Assembly: GCF_007923355.1 (NCBI RefSeq)
Contig: NZ_VOGO01000006.1
Span: 186,001 to 250,000 of the forward strand
Length of the DNA stretch: 64,000 nucleotides
Reading direction: 5' to 3'
Source: Falsiphaeobacter marinintestinus
Lineage (GTDB): Bacteria > Pseudomonadota > Alphaproteobacteria > Rhodobacterales > Rhodobacteraceae
Below are positions 33,728-42,870 of the stretch, one piece after another (positions within the stretch are counted from its first letter, which is position 1; every line of letters begins with the position of its first letter). The notes beneath the pieces were generated by a model. It was not told the origin of the DNA. It saw only the letters and a program-made list of their open reading frames with translations, and did no database searches. The translations under genes were made by a program, and so were the position numbers.

Positions 33728-34141
33728 TTAGAACTGGTTACGCATCGACGTCTCAGCCGTGTCTTGTTTTGTGATGTCGATCCAATAGCTGTCCACGTCC
33801 GGATCGAACTTTTGGTTCAACGGGTCTTTTTTGACGGCCTGAAAGATCAGACCGATGGGTGTGACCGTCACAAAGAACAGGATGCCCATTACAATCGGCG
33901 AGACAATAAGGCTGAGCAGCATTCCGAACTTGAACCACAGGCGGTTCAGCGGGTTCAGAAGGTCAGGTTTGACGACCGCCAAGACCGCGAACACAGCAGC
34001 AATCGCCAAGGCCCACCATCTGGGTGACCCACCGCCCCACAGCGGAAACAGCGCGATGATGGCAAAGACCGCTGCAAATACATAGCCAAACGACTTGTCC
34101 GATCCCATGCGTACTTCGGTGTTGCCTTTAAGTTCAGACAT
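33728..34141 (-). CDS. SxtJ family membrane protein
   Basis: The 137-residue protein starts 'MSELKGNTEVRMGSDKSFGY', typical of SxtJ proteins. It has four hydrophobic segments in a hairpin-like arrangement, and a short cytoplasmic tail ending 'YWIDITKQDTAETSMRNQF'. The open frame extends upstream to 34411, but only the ATG at 34141 fits the family start. It is the first gene of the five-gene carbamoyltransferase operon. The function of SxtJ is unknown. Its constant pairing with carbamoyltransferases suggests it anchors or gates the enzyme at the membrane. Confidence 0.85.
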   Translation of the reverse strand: MSELKGNTEVRMGSDKSFGYVFAAVFAIIALFPLWGGGSPRWWALAIAAVFAVLAVVKPDLLNPLNRLWFKFGMLLSLIVSPIVMGILFFVTVTPIGLIFQAVKKDPLNQKFDPDVDSYWIDITKQDTAETSMRNQF

Positions 34142-34557
34142 GTGTCGGTCCACTTTCCTAACTTGGCAGGTCTGGCGACCTGATACCCCGGGCATAGCCT
34201 TAGCCGCTTGGTAAGGAAACTGTCGAAGTTTATGGATGCGATCAAGTTTTAGAGTGGGATTGTCGATCCGGGGGATACAAACACCGCAGTGCTTTACTTT
34301 AGGGCAGATGTCAGAGGACAGTGGCCCGAAATACGTCCGACCGGTCTTTGGGTGTGCCGCATAGGCCTGCGGTTCGCCGATTCTGCCAGCTTGGGTTGAA
34401 TGGCGCCCCATTTTCGCCGAGCGTTAAGGGCGAACCGACCACCATCGCAATTGATATCCGCGTCAGTCCAAGGTTGGAAATGGCCCTTCGGATGCCTGAT
34501 CACGCGTGAATTTCGGCGAGGCCACAGTGCGACGATAAAGGAATGAAAAGGGGAGTT
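34142..34557. other. Intergenic region upstream of the carbamoyltransferase operon
   Basis: This 416-base gap separates the operon from the tRNA-Ala gene. A six-pair hairpin CAGGTC-TGGC-GACCTG lies at 34167-34182, inside the expected leader of the SxtJ-like gene, and could affect its translation. Short open frames exist on both strands (for example 34294-34503 on the minus strand) but have no ribosome-binding site or recognised family. No strong promoter was picked out by eye. Confidence 0.45.
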
Positions 34558-34633
<76 letters not shown>

Positions 34634-34769
34634 GTCCGCCGTTTGCGGTACCCGCGTCGTTTAAGTAACGGCGCGGGTGAGTGCAAGCCAAAAAACGCAA
34701 AAAAAGTCGTTGCGATTTGGGTGGAAACTGTTTGGTCCGGGCAACCTTGGATTGCCCGGCCCGATGGGA

Positions 34770-35099
34770 TCAGGAATCGTCGTCGTCTGCAGGAACGTCG
34801 GCGATTTCTTCCAGCGGAACGCTGTCTTCGTCGTCGTCATCGTCCAGAACGTCATCGCCCAGATCAACGTCCAGCGAATCGTCATCGTCCTCGAGAACGG
34901 TCTCTTCCTCGGCCTCGGCCTGTTTCGCCTTGGCCGATGCCGCATCTTCTGCATCTGCGGCGATCATGCGGCTTTTACCGACGTCTAGTTCCACCACCTC
35001 GTTGGTGTAGGGGCTGACGATCGGGTTCTTGTTCAGGTCATAAAAGCGTTTGCCGGTCGTTGGGCAAAGGCGTTTTGTACCCCATTCTTCTTTGGGCAT
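34770..35099 (-). CDS. TIGR02300 / FYDLN acid domain protein
   Basis: The 109-residue protein begins 'MPKEEWGTKRLCPTTGKRFY', followed by 'DLNKNPIVSPYT', which is the FYDLN motif that names the family. The second half is a highly acidic tail dominated by Asp and Glu. The family is widespread in alphaproteobacteria and of unknown role. The ATG at 35099 has AAGGGGA nine bases upstream; the longer open frame to 35267 is not supported. Confidence 0.9.
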   Translation of the reverse strand: MPKEEWGTKRLCPTTGKRFYDLNKNPIVSPYTNEVVELDVGKSRMIAADAEDAASAKAKQAEAEEETVLEDDDDSLDVDLGDDVLDDDDDEDSVPLEEIADVPADDDDS

Positions 35100-35200
35100 G
35101 TGAAATCCCCTTGATATCTGGTGAGTCTTATCGACGATTCCGGTCACCTGACATATGCAGTAAGGACTGTCAAAGCCTTTGCGCATATAGGACCGCTCAC

Positions 35201-35884
35201 TTGGGTAACCACATTCTTCCTGGCACACCTCCTGTGTCCCTGACTTTGCGCCGGTCCGGGCGTGCAAGACGGATCAGCCTGCGGATTTCTCAACTGGACG
35301 GACGGGTTACGCTGACCCTGCCCAATAAGGTGCCCGAACAGGAAGCGCTGGATTTTGCCCGGACCAAGGAAAGCTGGATTCGCAGCCATCTTGAGGCGCA
35401 GCCCGACACGCTTGTGCCGACAATCGGGGCGGATATTCCCGTCGAAGGGCAGGTGCGGCGAATCGTCGAGGCGGATGGGCGGCGTGTGGTCCTGTCACCG
35501 GAGAAAGTTGCGGTGCCGGGATCGTCCGCGCCCGCGCGGTTACAATCCTGGCTGCGCGAGCTTGCGCGGGATCGGTTGGCCTCAGCTTGCGATGGGTATG
35601 CCGAGCGATTGGGGCGTCCGTATCAACGCATCACGCTTCGCGATACCCGGTCACGCTGGGGATCGTGTTCGTCCGAGGGCGCATTGATGTTTTCCTGGCG
35701 TCTGGTGCTGGCCCCGCCCGAGGTGCTGGCTTACGTCGCCGCGCATGAGGTCGCGCATCTGGCCGAAATGAACCACTCGCCAGCGTTCTGGGGTCAGGTT
35801 GAGCGTATTCATGGACCGTATGATTCTCAACGGCGCTGGCTGCGCGACAACGGAGCCATGCTGCACCGGTTCAAGTTCAGCTGA
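35201..35884 (+). CDS. YgjP-like (DUF45) zinc metallopeptidase
   Basis: The protein of 227 residues has 'RDTRSRWGSCSS' and then 'VAAHEVAHLAEMNHSPAFW' with the H-E-x2-H zinc motif, the layout of the YgjP/WLM-like family. The start is chosen as the TTG at 35201, with AGGA eight bases upstream; in-frame sequence before it runs antisense into the start of the TIGR02300 gene and looks non-coding. The likely substrate is a cytoplasmic protein, possibly SUMO- or DNA-crosslink-related as in eukaryotic WLM proteases; not known in bacteria. Confidence 0.82.
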   Translation: MGNHILPGTPPVSLTLRRSGRARRISLRISQLDGRVTLTLPNKVPEQEALDFARTKESWIRSHLEAQPDTLVPTIGADIPVEGQVRRIVEADGRRVVLSPEKVAVPGSSAPARLQSWLRELARDRLASACDGYAERLGRPYQRITLRDTRSRWGSCSSEGALMFSWRLVLAPPEVLAYVAAHEVAHLAEMNHSPAFWGQVERIHGPYDSQRRWLRDNGAMLHRFKFS

Positions 35885-35914
35885 TAATGGGCGCGACAGT
35901 TGCAGCAATTGACC

Positions 35915-35933
35915 TGATCGCAATTTGTGATCA
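35915..35933. promoter_or_regulatory. Candidate GntR operator
   Basis: TGATCGCAA-T-TTGTGATCA is a 19-base inverted repeat with one mismatch in nine pairs; the shorter exact palindrome TGTGATCACA (35926-35935) overlaps it. It ends ten bases before the GntR start, so it suits autoregulation. Confidence 0.55.
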
Positions 35934-35942
35934 CATACGCAA

Positions 35943-36590
35943 ATGATGCAATCTCGTACAACTGAAGCGGTTCCAGCCGCCCATGACCGGGTCTATCGGA
36001 CCCTGAGAACCCGCATAATGCACGGCGAAGTGGCCCCCGGGCAGGCCTTGACCCTGCGCGGGATCGGCAAAGAGTTTGGTGTTTCCATGACCCCCGCGCG
36101 TGAGGCCGTGAGGCGATTGGTGGCCGAGGGCGCATTGTTCCTGTCATCATCAGGTCGGGTCTCGACCCCCGAATTGACACATGACCGGATCGAAGAACTC
36201 GCCGCTTTGCGCGCACTGCTTGAGGTCGAACTGGCCAGCCGGGCCTTGCCGCGGGCGCATATGGCGCTGATCGAGCGGCTTCAGACTATCAACGGTACGG
36301 TGGCCGAAGCGGTCGTGAAACGCGACGCGGTTGGGTATATCCGCTCGAACCTTGAATTTCACCGCACGCTTTACTTGCGCGCACAGGCGCCGGCCATTCT
36401 GGCGATTGCCGAAACCGTCTGGTTGCAGCTGGGGCCAACGATGCGGGCTTTGTACGGCAAGTTACGGCGGACCGAGCCGCCGCATTATCACAAGCTGATC
36501 ATTGCGGCATTGAAAGCGGGGGACGAGCCGGGGTTGCGTCTGGCGGTGCGTTCGGACGTGACGCAGGGGCTGAAGCTGCTGATCCGCTAA
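35943..36590 (+). CDS. GntR-family regulator (FadR subfamily, FCD domain)
   Basis: The 215-residue protein has the winged helix of GntR at residues 12-75 ('LRTRIMHGEVAPGQALTLRG', 'FGVSMTPAREAVRRL') and an all-helical FCD ligand domain after it ('LRALLEVELASRAL', 'NLEFHRTLY'). FCD regulators usually sense organic acids or sugar acids. It is convergent with the diheme cytochrome gene (four-base overlap) and has no catabolic partner on its own strand, so its regulon is not visible here. An inverted repeat lies directly upstream. Confidence 0.9.
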   Translation: MMQSRTTEAVPAAHDRVYRTLRTRIMHGEVAPGQALTLRGIGKEFGVSMTPAREAVRRLVAEGALFLSSSGRVSTPELTHDRIEELAALRALLEVELASRALPRAHMALIERLQTINGTVAEAVVKRDAVGYIRSNLEFHRTLYLRAQAPAILAIAETVWLQLGPTMRALYGKLRRTEPPHYHKLIIAALKAGDEPGLRLAVRSDVTQGLKLLIR

Positions 36591-37558
36591 TCGAGTGACC
36601 TGATCCATGCCCGGATCAGATCCACGCCGTCCGTATCGATGACCGAGCGCCCGATTTCCGGCATCATCACGCCCGGGTCCTCGGATATCATCCGATACAG
36701 CAGGATTGACCCGTCAGGATCACCAGGCGCGATGTCGACATGTAACCCGCCCGATCCACGGCCTGCGGCAACCGGCGGTTTATCTATGCCCAGATGAACC
36801 GCGCGATCTTCTTCCCAATTCAGATACAAACCGGACGTATCTGCAGGCAGACCCGGCGCGTGGCAGTGCCCGCAATTTGCATCCAGATAAGCCCGGGCGC
36901 GCGTGTCCAACGCAAGCGAGGCATCCCGATAATCCGGTGTAACCGGTGCATCGGGTTCTGTGCGATCCAGAACGCCATGCTGAACCAGCCGCGCAAGTTG
37001 ATCACCCATGTTCAGGTTGCGAACTTTTGGGCCGATCGGGCGGAAGTCTTTTGCGCCGTCGACATGGCATGCTTTGCACTGATTAAAGTTCGGGACTCGG
37101 TAATTGATCGTACCAAACTGGGTCGCAATCACCAGATCCTTGCCCGCGATCTTTAGCTTTGCCTCGGTGCCCTCGTCATTCCAGACGTAAGGATAGGCGG
37201 TCCAGCCGTCTTCCTGGTGTAACAGAACCCGGGTTTCGACCTTTTGCGCGCCATAGTGGAACGTCTTGATTAAAGCCGACCCCACCGGAAAATCCAGCAC
37301 GCTATCGGTCTGATAGTGGGCCGGGCCGGGGGCATAGATCCAGCGGGATTTGTCTGCGTGATCTGTGAAAAGCGGAGATGTAATGTCGTATGGTGCCAGC
37401 GCCGCGGTGGCTGACATCGTCGCCATATCCTCAAAAAAACCAAATTCAGACAACAGGCGCGGCGGCTTGGGGGCAAGGATCGCTGCGTCATTCACATCGG
37501 CTGACGCCCCTGTTGCCAAAAGGGCCAGACAAGCAGCCAGAAGGGTTTGGAACCTCAT
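36587..37558 (-). CDS. SO2930-family diheme c-type cytochrome
   Basis: The 323-residue protein has a signal peptide cut after 'ATGASA' (residue 20) and two heme-c sites, CKACH at 161-165 and CGHCH at 229-233. Its layout fits the SO2930 family of diheme cytochromes, which is found next to a parallel beta-helix protein, as here. It should sit in the periplasm or outer surface and shuttle electrons. The ATG at 37558 has AGGAAA upstream. Its electron donor and acceptor are unknown. Confidence 0.85.
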   Translation of the reverse strand: MRFQTLLAACLALLATGASADVNDAAILAPKPPRLLSEFGFFEDMATMSATAALAPYDITSPLFTDHADKSRWIYAPGPAHYQTDSVLDFPVGSALIKTFHYGAQKVETRVLLHQEDGWTAYPYVWNDEGTEAKLKIAGKDLVIATQFGTINYRVPNFNQCKACHVDGAKDFRPIGPKVRNLNMGDQLARLVQHGVLDRTEPDAPVTPDYRDASLALDTRARAYLDANCGHCHAPGLPADTSGLYLNWEEDRAVHLGIDKPPVAAGRGSGGLHVDIAPGDPDGSILLYRMISEDPGVMMPEIGRSVIDTDGVDLIRAWIRSLD

Positions 37559-37569
37559 GCGACAATTTC

Positions 37570-38823
37570 CTACAGTTCGGTTTTTGAGACGTCCTTGCCA
37601 CGGATCACCACGCGGGCGGGGGGCAACGGCTGCAGGTCGCCTTTGTGCTCGGTCGGATCGTTGGTCACGCCATGCAGCCAAGTCAGTCCGAAATATCCCA
37701 TAAAATCGGCATTGGCATAAGGTTCTTGTCCGCCGTGATCGTTACTGTGGATCGAATGGCGTTCGTCTCGTTTCATCCCGAAGGTCAGATACTGCGTCAG
37801 GGTCATGACCCCGTCATAGACGATGTTTGGAACCGGGACGCCGACAATCTCGCGAATGACATTGCCAAATTCACTGTCATCCGGGTTGGTTCCGCTTGGG
37901 CCGAACGTATTGTCGTGAATGTGTACGCGGCGGGGATGAGTGATATAGTCGTCATCGTCGGTTTCCTCGACGAAAGAGCCGAAGATCACGTTCACCGTGT
38001 CATTGTTTTCGAAGCGGTTTCCAAACACTTCGACGTCCGCTGTGGCCATGATCAACATGCCGGTGCCTGCGGGAACAATGGCCACGATGTTGCCTTCTGG
38101 GGCAAAATTCCCTGTGTTGTTGTTGATCGACACGTTGTCGAAGACCCGGACATTGTGACCGTTCTTCTGCGGCAGATCGGGTAGGTCGAAAATCAGGATG
38201 CCGCCAGTGTTATTTTCCAGATGGTTGTCATGGACGTCGGCGTAATTGCTGTTCTCGATTTCCAACCCGGCAACGTTGAATTCGCCCCGGCTGTTGCGGA
38301 CGATGATGTTTTCGGACTGGCCGACATAGATACCCGCATCACTGGCAGCGATGGCAACGGCCCCATCGATCAGCACGTTTTTTGACTGCACCGGATACAA
38401 CCCATAGGCTCCGTTTTCCGGATCAGGCCCGCCGGTCCATTCTGCGCGCACCCGGATCATGGCGATTCCATCGACGCCTTTCGATTTGATGCCATCGCCC
38501 TTGGTGTCTTCCACGGCAAAGTCCTTGAGGATCGCGCCATCGCCGGTCACGATCAGACCCTCTGACCCACCGGTCTGGCCCTTGAAGCTCAGGATCGACG
38601 TATCCATCCCGGCCCCGCGCAGGGTCACGTCATCTACGGCCAGCGACAGCTGATTTCGTATCTGGTAGGTGCCTGCCGCCAAAACGATCTCATCGCCGGG
38701 TTCGGCCAGGATCAGAGCTTCTTGAAGCATTTCTTCGGCATCCGGGCCCGGAGAAATGTCGATGATTGCAGCCTGTGCAGGAAGGGCCATCAGCGCAAAG
38801 CCCCACAAGATCATTCGGTTCAT
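37570..38823 (-). CDS. Parallel beta-helix repeat protein, partner of the diheme cytochrome
   Basis: The 417-residue protein has a signal peptide (cut near 'PAQA-AI', residue 18). A long run of beta-helix turns follows, rich in Asn and Asp ladders ('IENSNYADVHDNHLENNTGG', 'VEVFGNRFENNDTVNVIFG'). It resembles the secreted beta-helix family that travels with SO2930-type cytochromes. Such folds usually bind or cleave polysaccharides, but no lyase or hydrolase residues can be named. It starts after AGGGAG and is followed 11 bases later by the cytochrome gene, so they form an operon. Confidence 0.85.
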   Translation of the reverse strand: MNRMILWGFALMALPAQAAIIDISPGPDAEEMLQEALILAEPGDEIVLAAGTYQIRNQLSLAVDDVTLRGAGMDTSILSFKGQTGGSEGLIVTGDGAILKDFAVEDTKGDGIKSKGVDGIAMIRVRAEWTGGPDPENGAYGLYPVQSKNVLIDGAVAIAASDAGIYVGQSENIIVRNSRGEFNVAGLEIENSNYADVHDNHLENNTGGILIFDLPDLPQKNGHNVRVFDNVSINNNTGNFAPEGNIVAIVPAGTGMLIMATADVEVFGNRFENNDTVNVIFGSFVEETDDDDYITHPRRVHIHDNTFGPSGTNPDDSEFGNVIREIVGVPVPNIVYDGVMTLTQYLTFGMKRDERHSIHSNDHGGQEPYANADFMGYFGLTWLHGVTNDPTEHKGDLQPLPPARVVIRGKDVSKTEL

Positions 38824-39038
38824 GTCAGTCTCCCTGTGGCTTTTGGCCCGTTACACATGAAAGCTTAGGGGCGGGACGTTTTGCGCGGCAAGCCCCGGCT
38901 TGGGTGACGTGGGGTCGGTACCAGGCGGTCTGAGCGATGAAACCCGCGAAACATCGCTGCATTGATGCCTGATCGCTTGGAGCGGCACCGGGTTTGAGAT
39001 ACCTTGTACAAAAGACAAGAAACCTGAGGCAGTTCAAA

Positions 39039-40178
39039 ATGTATTTTACCCGTAGAACCGTGTGTTTCGGTATGGCCGCGACACTGTTGACCGCCTGTGG
39101 CGGCACCCCGCAAACGTCGGCATCAACGTCGACGCCCATGAAAACCGTGCCCAACGCAGGCTATGACGCCTGGGTGGCGTCATTCAAATCCCGCGCGTTG
39201 GCTAAAGGCATAACCCAGTCGACGCTGGATCGCGCATTCCGGGGAGCAGGGTACCTGCCTGAGGTGATCGAACGCGACCGGAACCAGACCGAATTCACCC
39301 GCACGCTTGAGGATTACCTTGCCATTGCGGCCTCGGATGACCGGATCACGACGGGTCGTCAGATGTTGCAGCAACACAAATCCCTTCTGAACAATATCGA
39401 AGCAACCTATGGCGTTCCCAAAGAGGTTGTCACGGCGATCTGGGGGCTAGAGAGCCGTTATGGCCAGCGACGCGGCGATATACAAGTGATGTCGGCCTTG
39501 TCGACGCTGGCTTATGACGGGCGACGTGGCGCGTTTTTCGAAAGCCAGCTGATCGCAGCGCTCAAGATCCTGCAAAACGGCGATACCACGCCGGACAAGA
39601 TGACCGGCAGCTGGGCCGGGGCTATGGGGCATACCCAGTTCATCCCGACGTCTTATGAGCTGTATGCCGTTGATTTCACAGGCGATGGCCGCCGCGACAT
39701 CTGGTCAGATAACCCGGCTGATGCGCTGGCCTCGGCCGCGGCCTATCTGAACCGATCCGGCTGGGTCAAAGGCCAGCCCTGGGGCGGCGAGGTCGGCTCG
39801 GCCGCAGCCAATTCGGGAACACCCTCGGCGATCCTGCAACCGCAGGCGCCAGGCCCGAAGTTCGCGGTGTTCAAGAACTTCAGCGTGATCAAACGCTATA
39901 ACAACTCGGACAAATATGCGATTGGCGTCGGCCACCTGTCAGACCGGATCGCCGGGGGCGGACCGCTGAAGACCCAGTTCGGTCCGGACTCAACCGGGCT
40001 GACCCTGAACGACCGCAAGGAATTGCAGACCCGATTGACCGACGCCGGGTATGACACCGGCGGGGCGGACGGCGTGATCGGTTCGAAAAGCGAGGCTGCG
40101 ATCAGTTCGTATCAACGGGCCAATGGGTTGCCGGTGACAGGCGACCCTTCGCTCGAACTGCTCAAGCGGCTCAGGTAA
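39039..40178 (+). CDS. Lytic murein transglycosylase, MltB family, lipoprotein
   Basis: The 379-residue protein starts at 39039 and carries a lipoprotein signal with lipobox 'LLTAC' (Cys20). The catalytic domain has 'IWGLESRYGQRRGD' (catalytic Glu) and 'WAGAMGHTQFIPTSY'. The C-terminus is a peptidoglycan-binding domain ('DAGYDTGGADGVIGSKSEAA'). It cleaves peptidoglycan glycan strands to form anhydromuramoyl ends, acting from a membrane in the periplasm. It is monocistronic and converges on accA, with a strong hairpin between. Confidence 0.93.
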   Translation: MYFTRRTVCFGMAATLLTACGGTPQTSASTSTPMKTVPNAGYDAWVASFKSRALAKGITQSTLDRAFRGAGYLPEVIERDRNQTEFTRTLEDYLAIAASDDRITTGRQMLQQHKSLLNNIEATYGVPKEVVTAIWGLESRYGQRRGDIQVMSALSTLAYDGRRGAFFESQLIAALKILQNGDTTPDKMTGSWAGAMGHTQFIPTSYELYAVDFTGDGRRDIWSDNPADALASAAAYLNRSGWVKGQPWGGEVGSAAANSGTPSAILQPQAPGPKFAVFKNFSVIKRYNNSDKYAIGVGHLSDRIAGGGPLKTQFGPDSTGLTLNDRKELQTRLTDAGYDTGGADGVIGSKSEAAISSYQRANGLPVTGDPSLELLKRLR

Positions 40179-40198
40179 GGCCGAGGTCAAAGGTCAAG

Positions 40199-40227
40199 CA
40201 CAACGCCTGCTCAATGCAGGCGTTGTG
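40199..40227. terminator. Convergent hairpin between the transglycosylase gene and accA
   Basis: CACAACGCCTGC and its exact complement (12 pairs) flank a five-base loop. It lies 20 bases after the transglycosylase stop and 65 bases before the accA stop. Neither strand shows a T run after the stem, so it may act as a 3'-end stabiliser or a Rho-assisted bidirectional terminator. Confidence 0.5.
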
Positions 40228-40292
40228 AATTGCAGCTCTTCACAATGGGAACATAGGTATGTCGCTGACCGTCTTTATTCTGGTCAGAACCT

Positions 40293-41255
40293 TCAGGCTG
40301 CCAACCCGCGCGATCCCATGTCCAGGAACTTGCGGCGGCGGTTGTGTACCAGTTCTTCGCCGCTTTGATTGTCAAACGACTTGAGCATTCGTTCGATGGT
40401 TTTGCCGACAGCCTGAATTGTGGTGTCGCGGTCGCGATGTGCGCCGCCCCTTGGTTCCGGGATGACGTCGTCAACCACATTCAGCTTTTTCAGATCCTGC
40501 GCGGTCAGGCGCAGCGCTTCGGCGGCTTCGCGCATCTTTTCGGCATCTTTCCACAGGATTGACGCACAGCCTTCGGGGCTGATCACGGAATAGATCGAAT
40601 GCTCCAGCATGGCGATCCTGTTGGCGGTCGCAAACGCCACGGCTCCGCCCGATCCGCCTTCGCCTATGATCACGCTGATCAGCGGCACCTTGATCTGCAG
40701 GCAGGTTTCGGTTGCGCGTGCGATGGCTTCGGACTGGCCGCGTTCTTCTGCGCCCTTGCCGGGATAGGCGCCGGGGGTGTCGACCAACGTGACCACTGGC
40801 AGGCCGAACTTGTCGGCCATCTGCATCAAACGGATCGCCTTGCGGTATCCTTCGGGGCGGGCCATGCCAAAGTTTCGTTCGATCCGCGATTTGGTATCGT
40901 CGCCCTTTTCGTGCCCGATCACCATCACCGGCGTGTCGTTCAGCCGTGCCAGACCGCCCATTACGGCGTGGTCGTCGGCGAAATTCCGATCCCCGGCAAG
41001 TGGTGTGTATTCCGAGAACAATGCGTCGATATAGTCGCGGCAATGCGGGCGCTCAGGATGACGCGCCACCTGGCATTTCCGCCAGGGGGTCAGATCTTTG
41101 TACAGATCTTCCAGCATCTTGCTGGCTTTGGCGTCAAGGGTGGTCGCCTCGTCGCTGACGTCCATTTCTTCGTTGGCACGCGCCATGGCGCGCAGCTCTT
41201 CGGCTTTGCCTTCGATTTCGGCCAGGGGTTTTTCGAAATCCAGATACTGGGTCAT
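40293..41255 (-). CDS. accA: Acetyl-CoA carboxylase, carboxyltransferase subunit alpha
   Basis: The 320-residue protein matches AccA along its full length, with '[20 protein letters not shown]', '[19 protein letters not shown]' and '[20 protein letters not shown]'. Together with AccD it transfers the carboxyl group from biotin to acetyl-CoA, the first committed step of fatty acid synthesis. It is a single gene here, divergent from the AraC-type regulator, and no other acc gene is in the window. Confidence 0.97.
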   Translation of the reverse strand: MTQYLDFEKPLAEIEGKAEELRAMARANEEMDVSDEATTLDAKASKMLEDLYKDLTPWRKCQVARHPERPHCRDYIDALFSEYTPLAGDRNFADDHAVMGGLARLNDTPVMVIGHEKGDDTKSRIERNFGMARPEGYRKAIRLMQMADKFGLPVVTLVDTPGAYPGKGAEERGQSEAIARATETCLQIKVPLISVIIGEGGSGGAVAFATANRIAMLEHSIYSVISPEGCASILWKDAEKMREAAEALRLTAQDLKKLNVVDDVIPEPRGGAHRDRDTTIQAVGKTIERMLKSFDNQSGEELVHNRRRKFLDMGSRGLAA

Positions 41256-41351
41256 GGGCTCTCTCGCGGCGAATTCTGATGGCTATATGGCCTTCAGGCG
41301 GGTCAGATGCAACTCAGCAAGATTTGTTCAGGGCATTCATGCGAGGACAAG

Positions 41352-42212
41352 ATGGCGAAACAGGGCGGGACCCATATGGCCGAAACCTATGAGAAGCGGA
41401 TGCTGCGGGTACTGGACTATATCCACGTCAACCCCGACGGAGATCTGTCGCTTGACCGGCTGGCAGATGTCGCCGCGATGAGCCGGTTTCACTGGCACCG
41501 GGTGTTTCATGCGATGACCGGTGAAACCTGCGCCCAAGCGGTGCGCCGTGTCCGGATGAACCGGGCGGCCTGCTGGCTGGTTCAGACTGACTGGCCCGTC
41601 GCTGAAATCGCGGCGCGTGTCGGGTATCCTGCCATTCAAAGTTTCGGCCGGGTGTTTCGCCAGACCTTTGGTCTGACCCCGGCCAAATTCCGGACTCAGG
41701 GCACGATCTGTGCCCCGGGCCTGCAAACCCGAGAAAGGCCAACCAGAATGTATGACGTAACCATTGAACAGGAACCGGCCCGCCAATTGGCTGTTGTGCC
41801 GCACAAGGGGCCTTATCTCGAAATCGGCAAGGCCTTCGAATCGATCGGTGCCATTGCGACCGCTCGTAATCTGTGGCCCGATATCGAACGGATGGTGGGT
41901 GTGTATCTGGATGATCCCGGTACTGTCGCGCCTGAAGATTTGAGGTCTATGGCCGGGTTGGAACTGAAACCGGGCGTCGACGCGCCGCAGGATCTGGACA
42001 GCCACCAAATCGCAGGCGGCAAGGTTGCGCGGTTGCGATATGTTGGGCCGTATGCGGGGCTATCCAACGCTTATGATTATCTGTTCTGCAGTTGGCTGCC
42101 CGAGTCCGGCGCGGACCCAGACGATGCTCCGTGCTATGAAGTGTACATAAACTCCCCGGCTGTTTCTGCGCCGGAAGAACTGATTACAGACATTTGTCTG
42201 CCGCTGAAGTGA
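41352..42212 (+). CDS. AraC-family regulator with C-terminal GyrI-like ligand domain
   Basis: The 286-residue protein has two AraC helix-turn-helix units in the first 120 residues ('LSLDRLADVAAMSRFHWHRV', 'VAEIAARVGYPAIQSFGRVF'). A linker and a GyrI-like effector domain of about 155 residues follow ('LAVVPHKGPYLEIGKAFESI', 'KVARLRYVGPY'). This is the order of the Rob/SbmC-like regulators that sense small drugs. The ATG at 41352 with GAGG upstream is preferred; the next ATG at 41376 is also possible. It is followed after seven bases by another GyrI-like gene. Confidence 0.88.
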   Translation: MAKQGGTHMAETYEKRMLRVLDYIHVNPDGDLSLDRLADVAAMSRFHWHRVFHAMTGETCAQAVRRVRMNRAACWLVQTDWPVAEIAARVGYPAIQSFGRVFRQTFGLTPAKFRTQGTICAPGLQTRERPTRMYDVTIEQEPARQLAVVPHKGPYLEIGKAFESIGAIATARNLWPDIERMVGVYLDDPGTVAPEDLRSMAGLELKPGVDAPQDLDSHQIAGGKVARLRYVGPYAGLSNAYDYLFCSWLPESGADPDDAPCYEVYINSPAVSAPEELITDICLPLK

Positions 42213-42219
42213 GGCTGAC

Positions 42220-42870
42220 GTGACTGAAAAGCTGGATTTCAAGAAGGCGGATAAGGCGTTTTACACCGGAAAACAGGGCCGATGGGATCGGCTGGCTCTG
42301 CCCCTGATGCAGTTTGTGATGATTGACGGACAGGGCGATCCGAATGGGCCTGATTACGCCAAGGCTTTGCCCTCACTCTATCCGGTCGCCTATGGGATCA
42401 AGGCGATATGCAAGGCGGCAGGGCAGGATTTTACCGTGCCGCCATTGGAAGCCGTGTGGTATGCAAAGGATCCTTCGGCGTTTGTTCGCAATAACCGGGC
42501 AGAATGGCGGTGGACGGCGATGATCAGGATGCCGGATCACGTGATGCACGACGTATTTGATGCGGCGTTGACTGCAAGCTTGGCGAAATCGGCCAAAAAG
42601 AAGGACGCTGCGACCGACGCCGACACGATGAAACGCGTACGATTTGAAGCGGTAGAAGAGGGAGATTCCCTCCAGACGTTACATATCGGGGCCTATACGG
42701 ACGAAGCTGCCACACTGGCCGACCTGCATGATCGGCTGATGCCAGAGCTTGGGGTGACGTTTAACGGACCGCATCACGAAATCTATCTGAGCGATCCACG
42801 CCGAACTGCGCCGGAAAACCTGAAGACGATACTGCGCCAACCTGTGAAAGGGACCCGGGATGAAAAATGA
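42220..42870 (+). CDS. GyrI-like domain protein
   Basis: The 216-residue protein starts at a GTG with GAGG six bases upstream. It has the GyrI-like small-molecule-binding fold with 'FVMIDGQGDPNGPDYAKAL' and 'TLHIGAYTDEAATLADLHD', and no DNA-binding domain. Family members bind or sequester toxic or regulatory small molecules, and some hydrolyse them. It sits in one operon with the AraC-GyrI regulator upstream and the DUF1801 gene downstream (11-base overlap), so it may be the effector that this regulator controls. Confidence 0.85.
   Translation: MTEKLDFKKADKAFYTGKQGRWDRLALPLMQFVMIDGQGDPNGPDYAKALPSLYPVAYGIKAICKAAGQDFTVPPLEAVWYAKDPSAFVRNNRAEWRWTAMIRMPDHVMHDVFDAALTASLAKSAKKKDAATDADTMKRVRFEAVEEGDSLQTLHIGAYTDEAATLADLHDRLMPELGVTFNGPHHEIYLSDPRRTAPENLKTILRQPVKGTRDEK

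Noticed and set aside
34294-34509. Two short opposing frames in the gap before tRNA-Ala
   Set aside because: No ribosome-binding site and no recognised family; listed only as part of the intergenic region.
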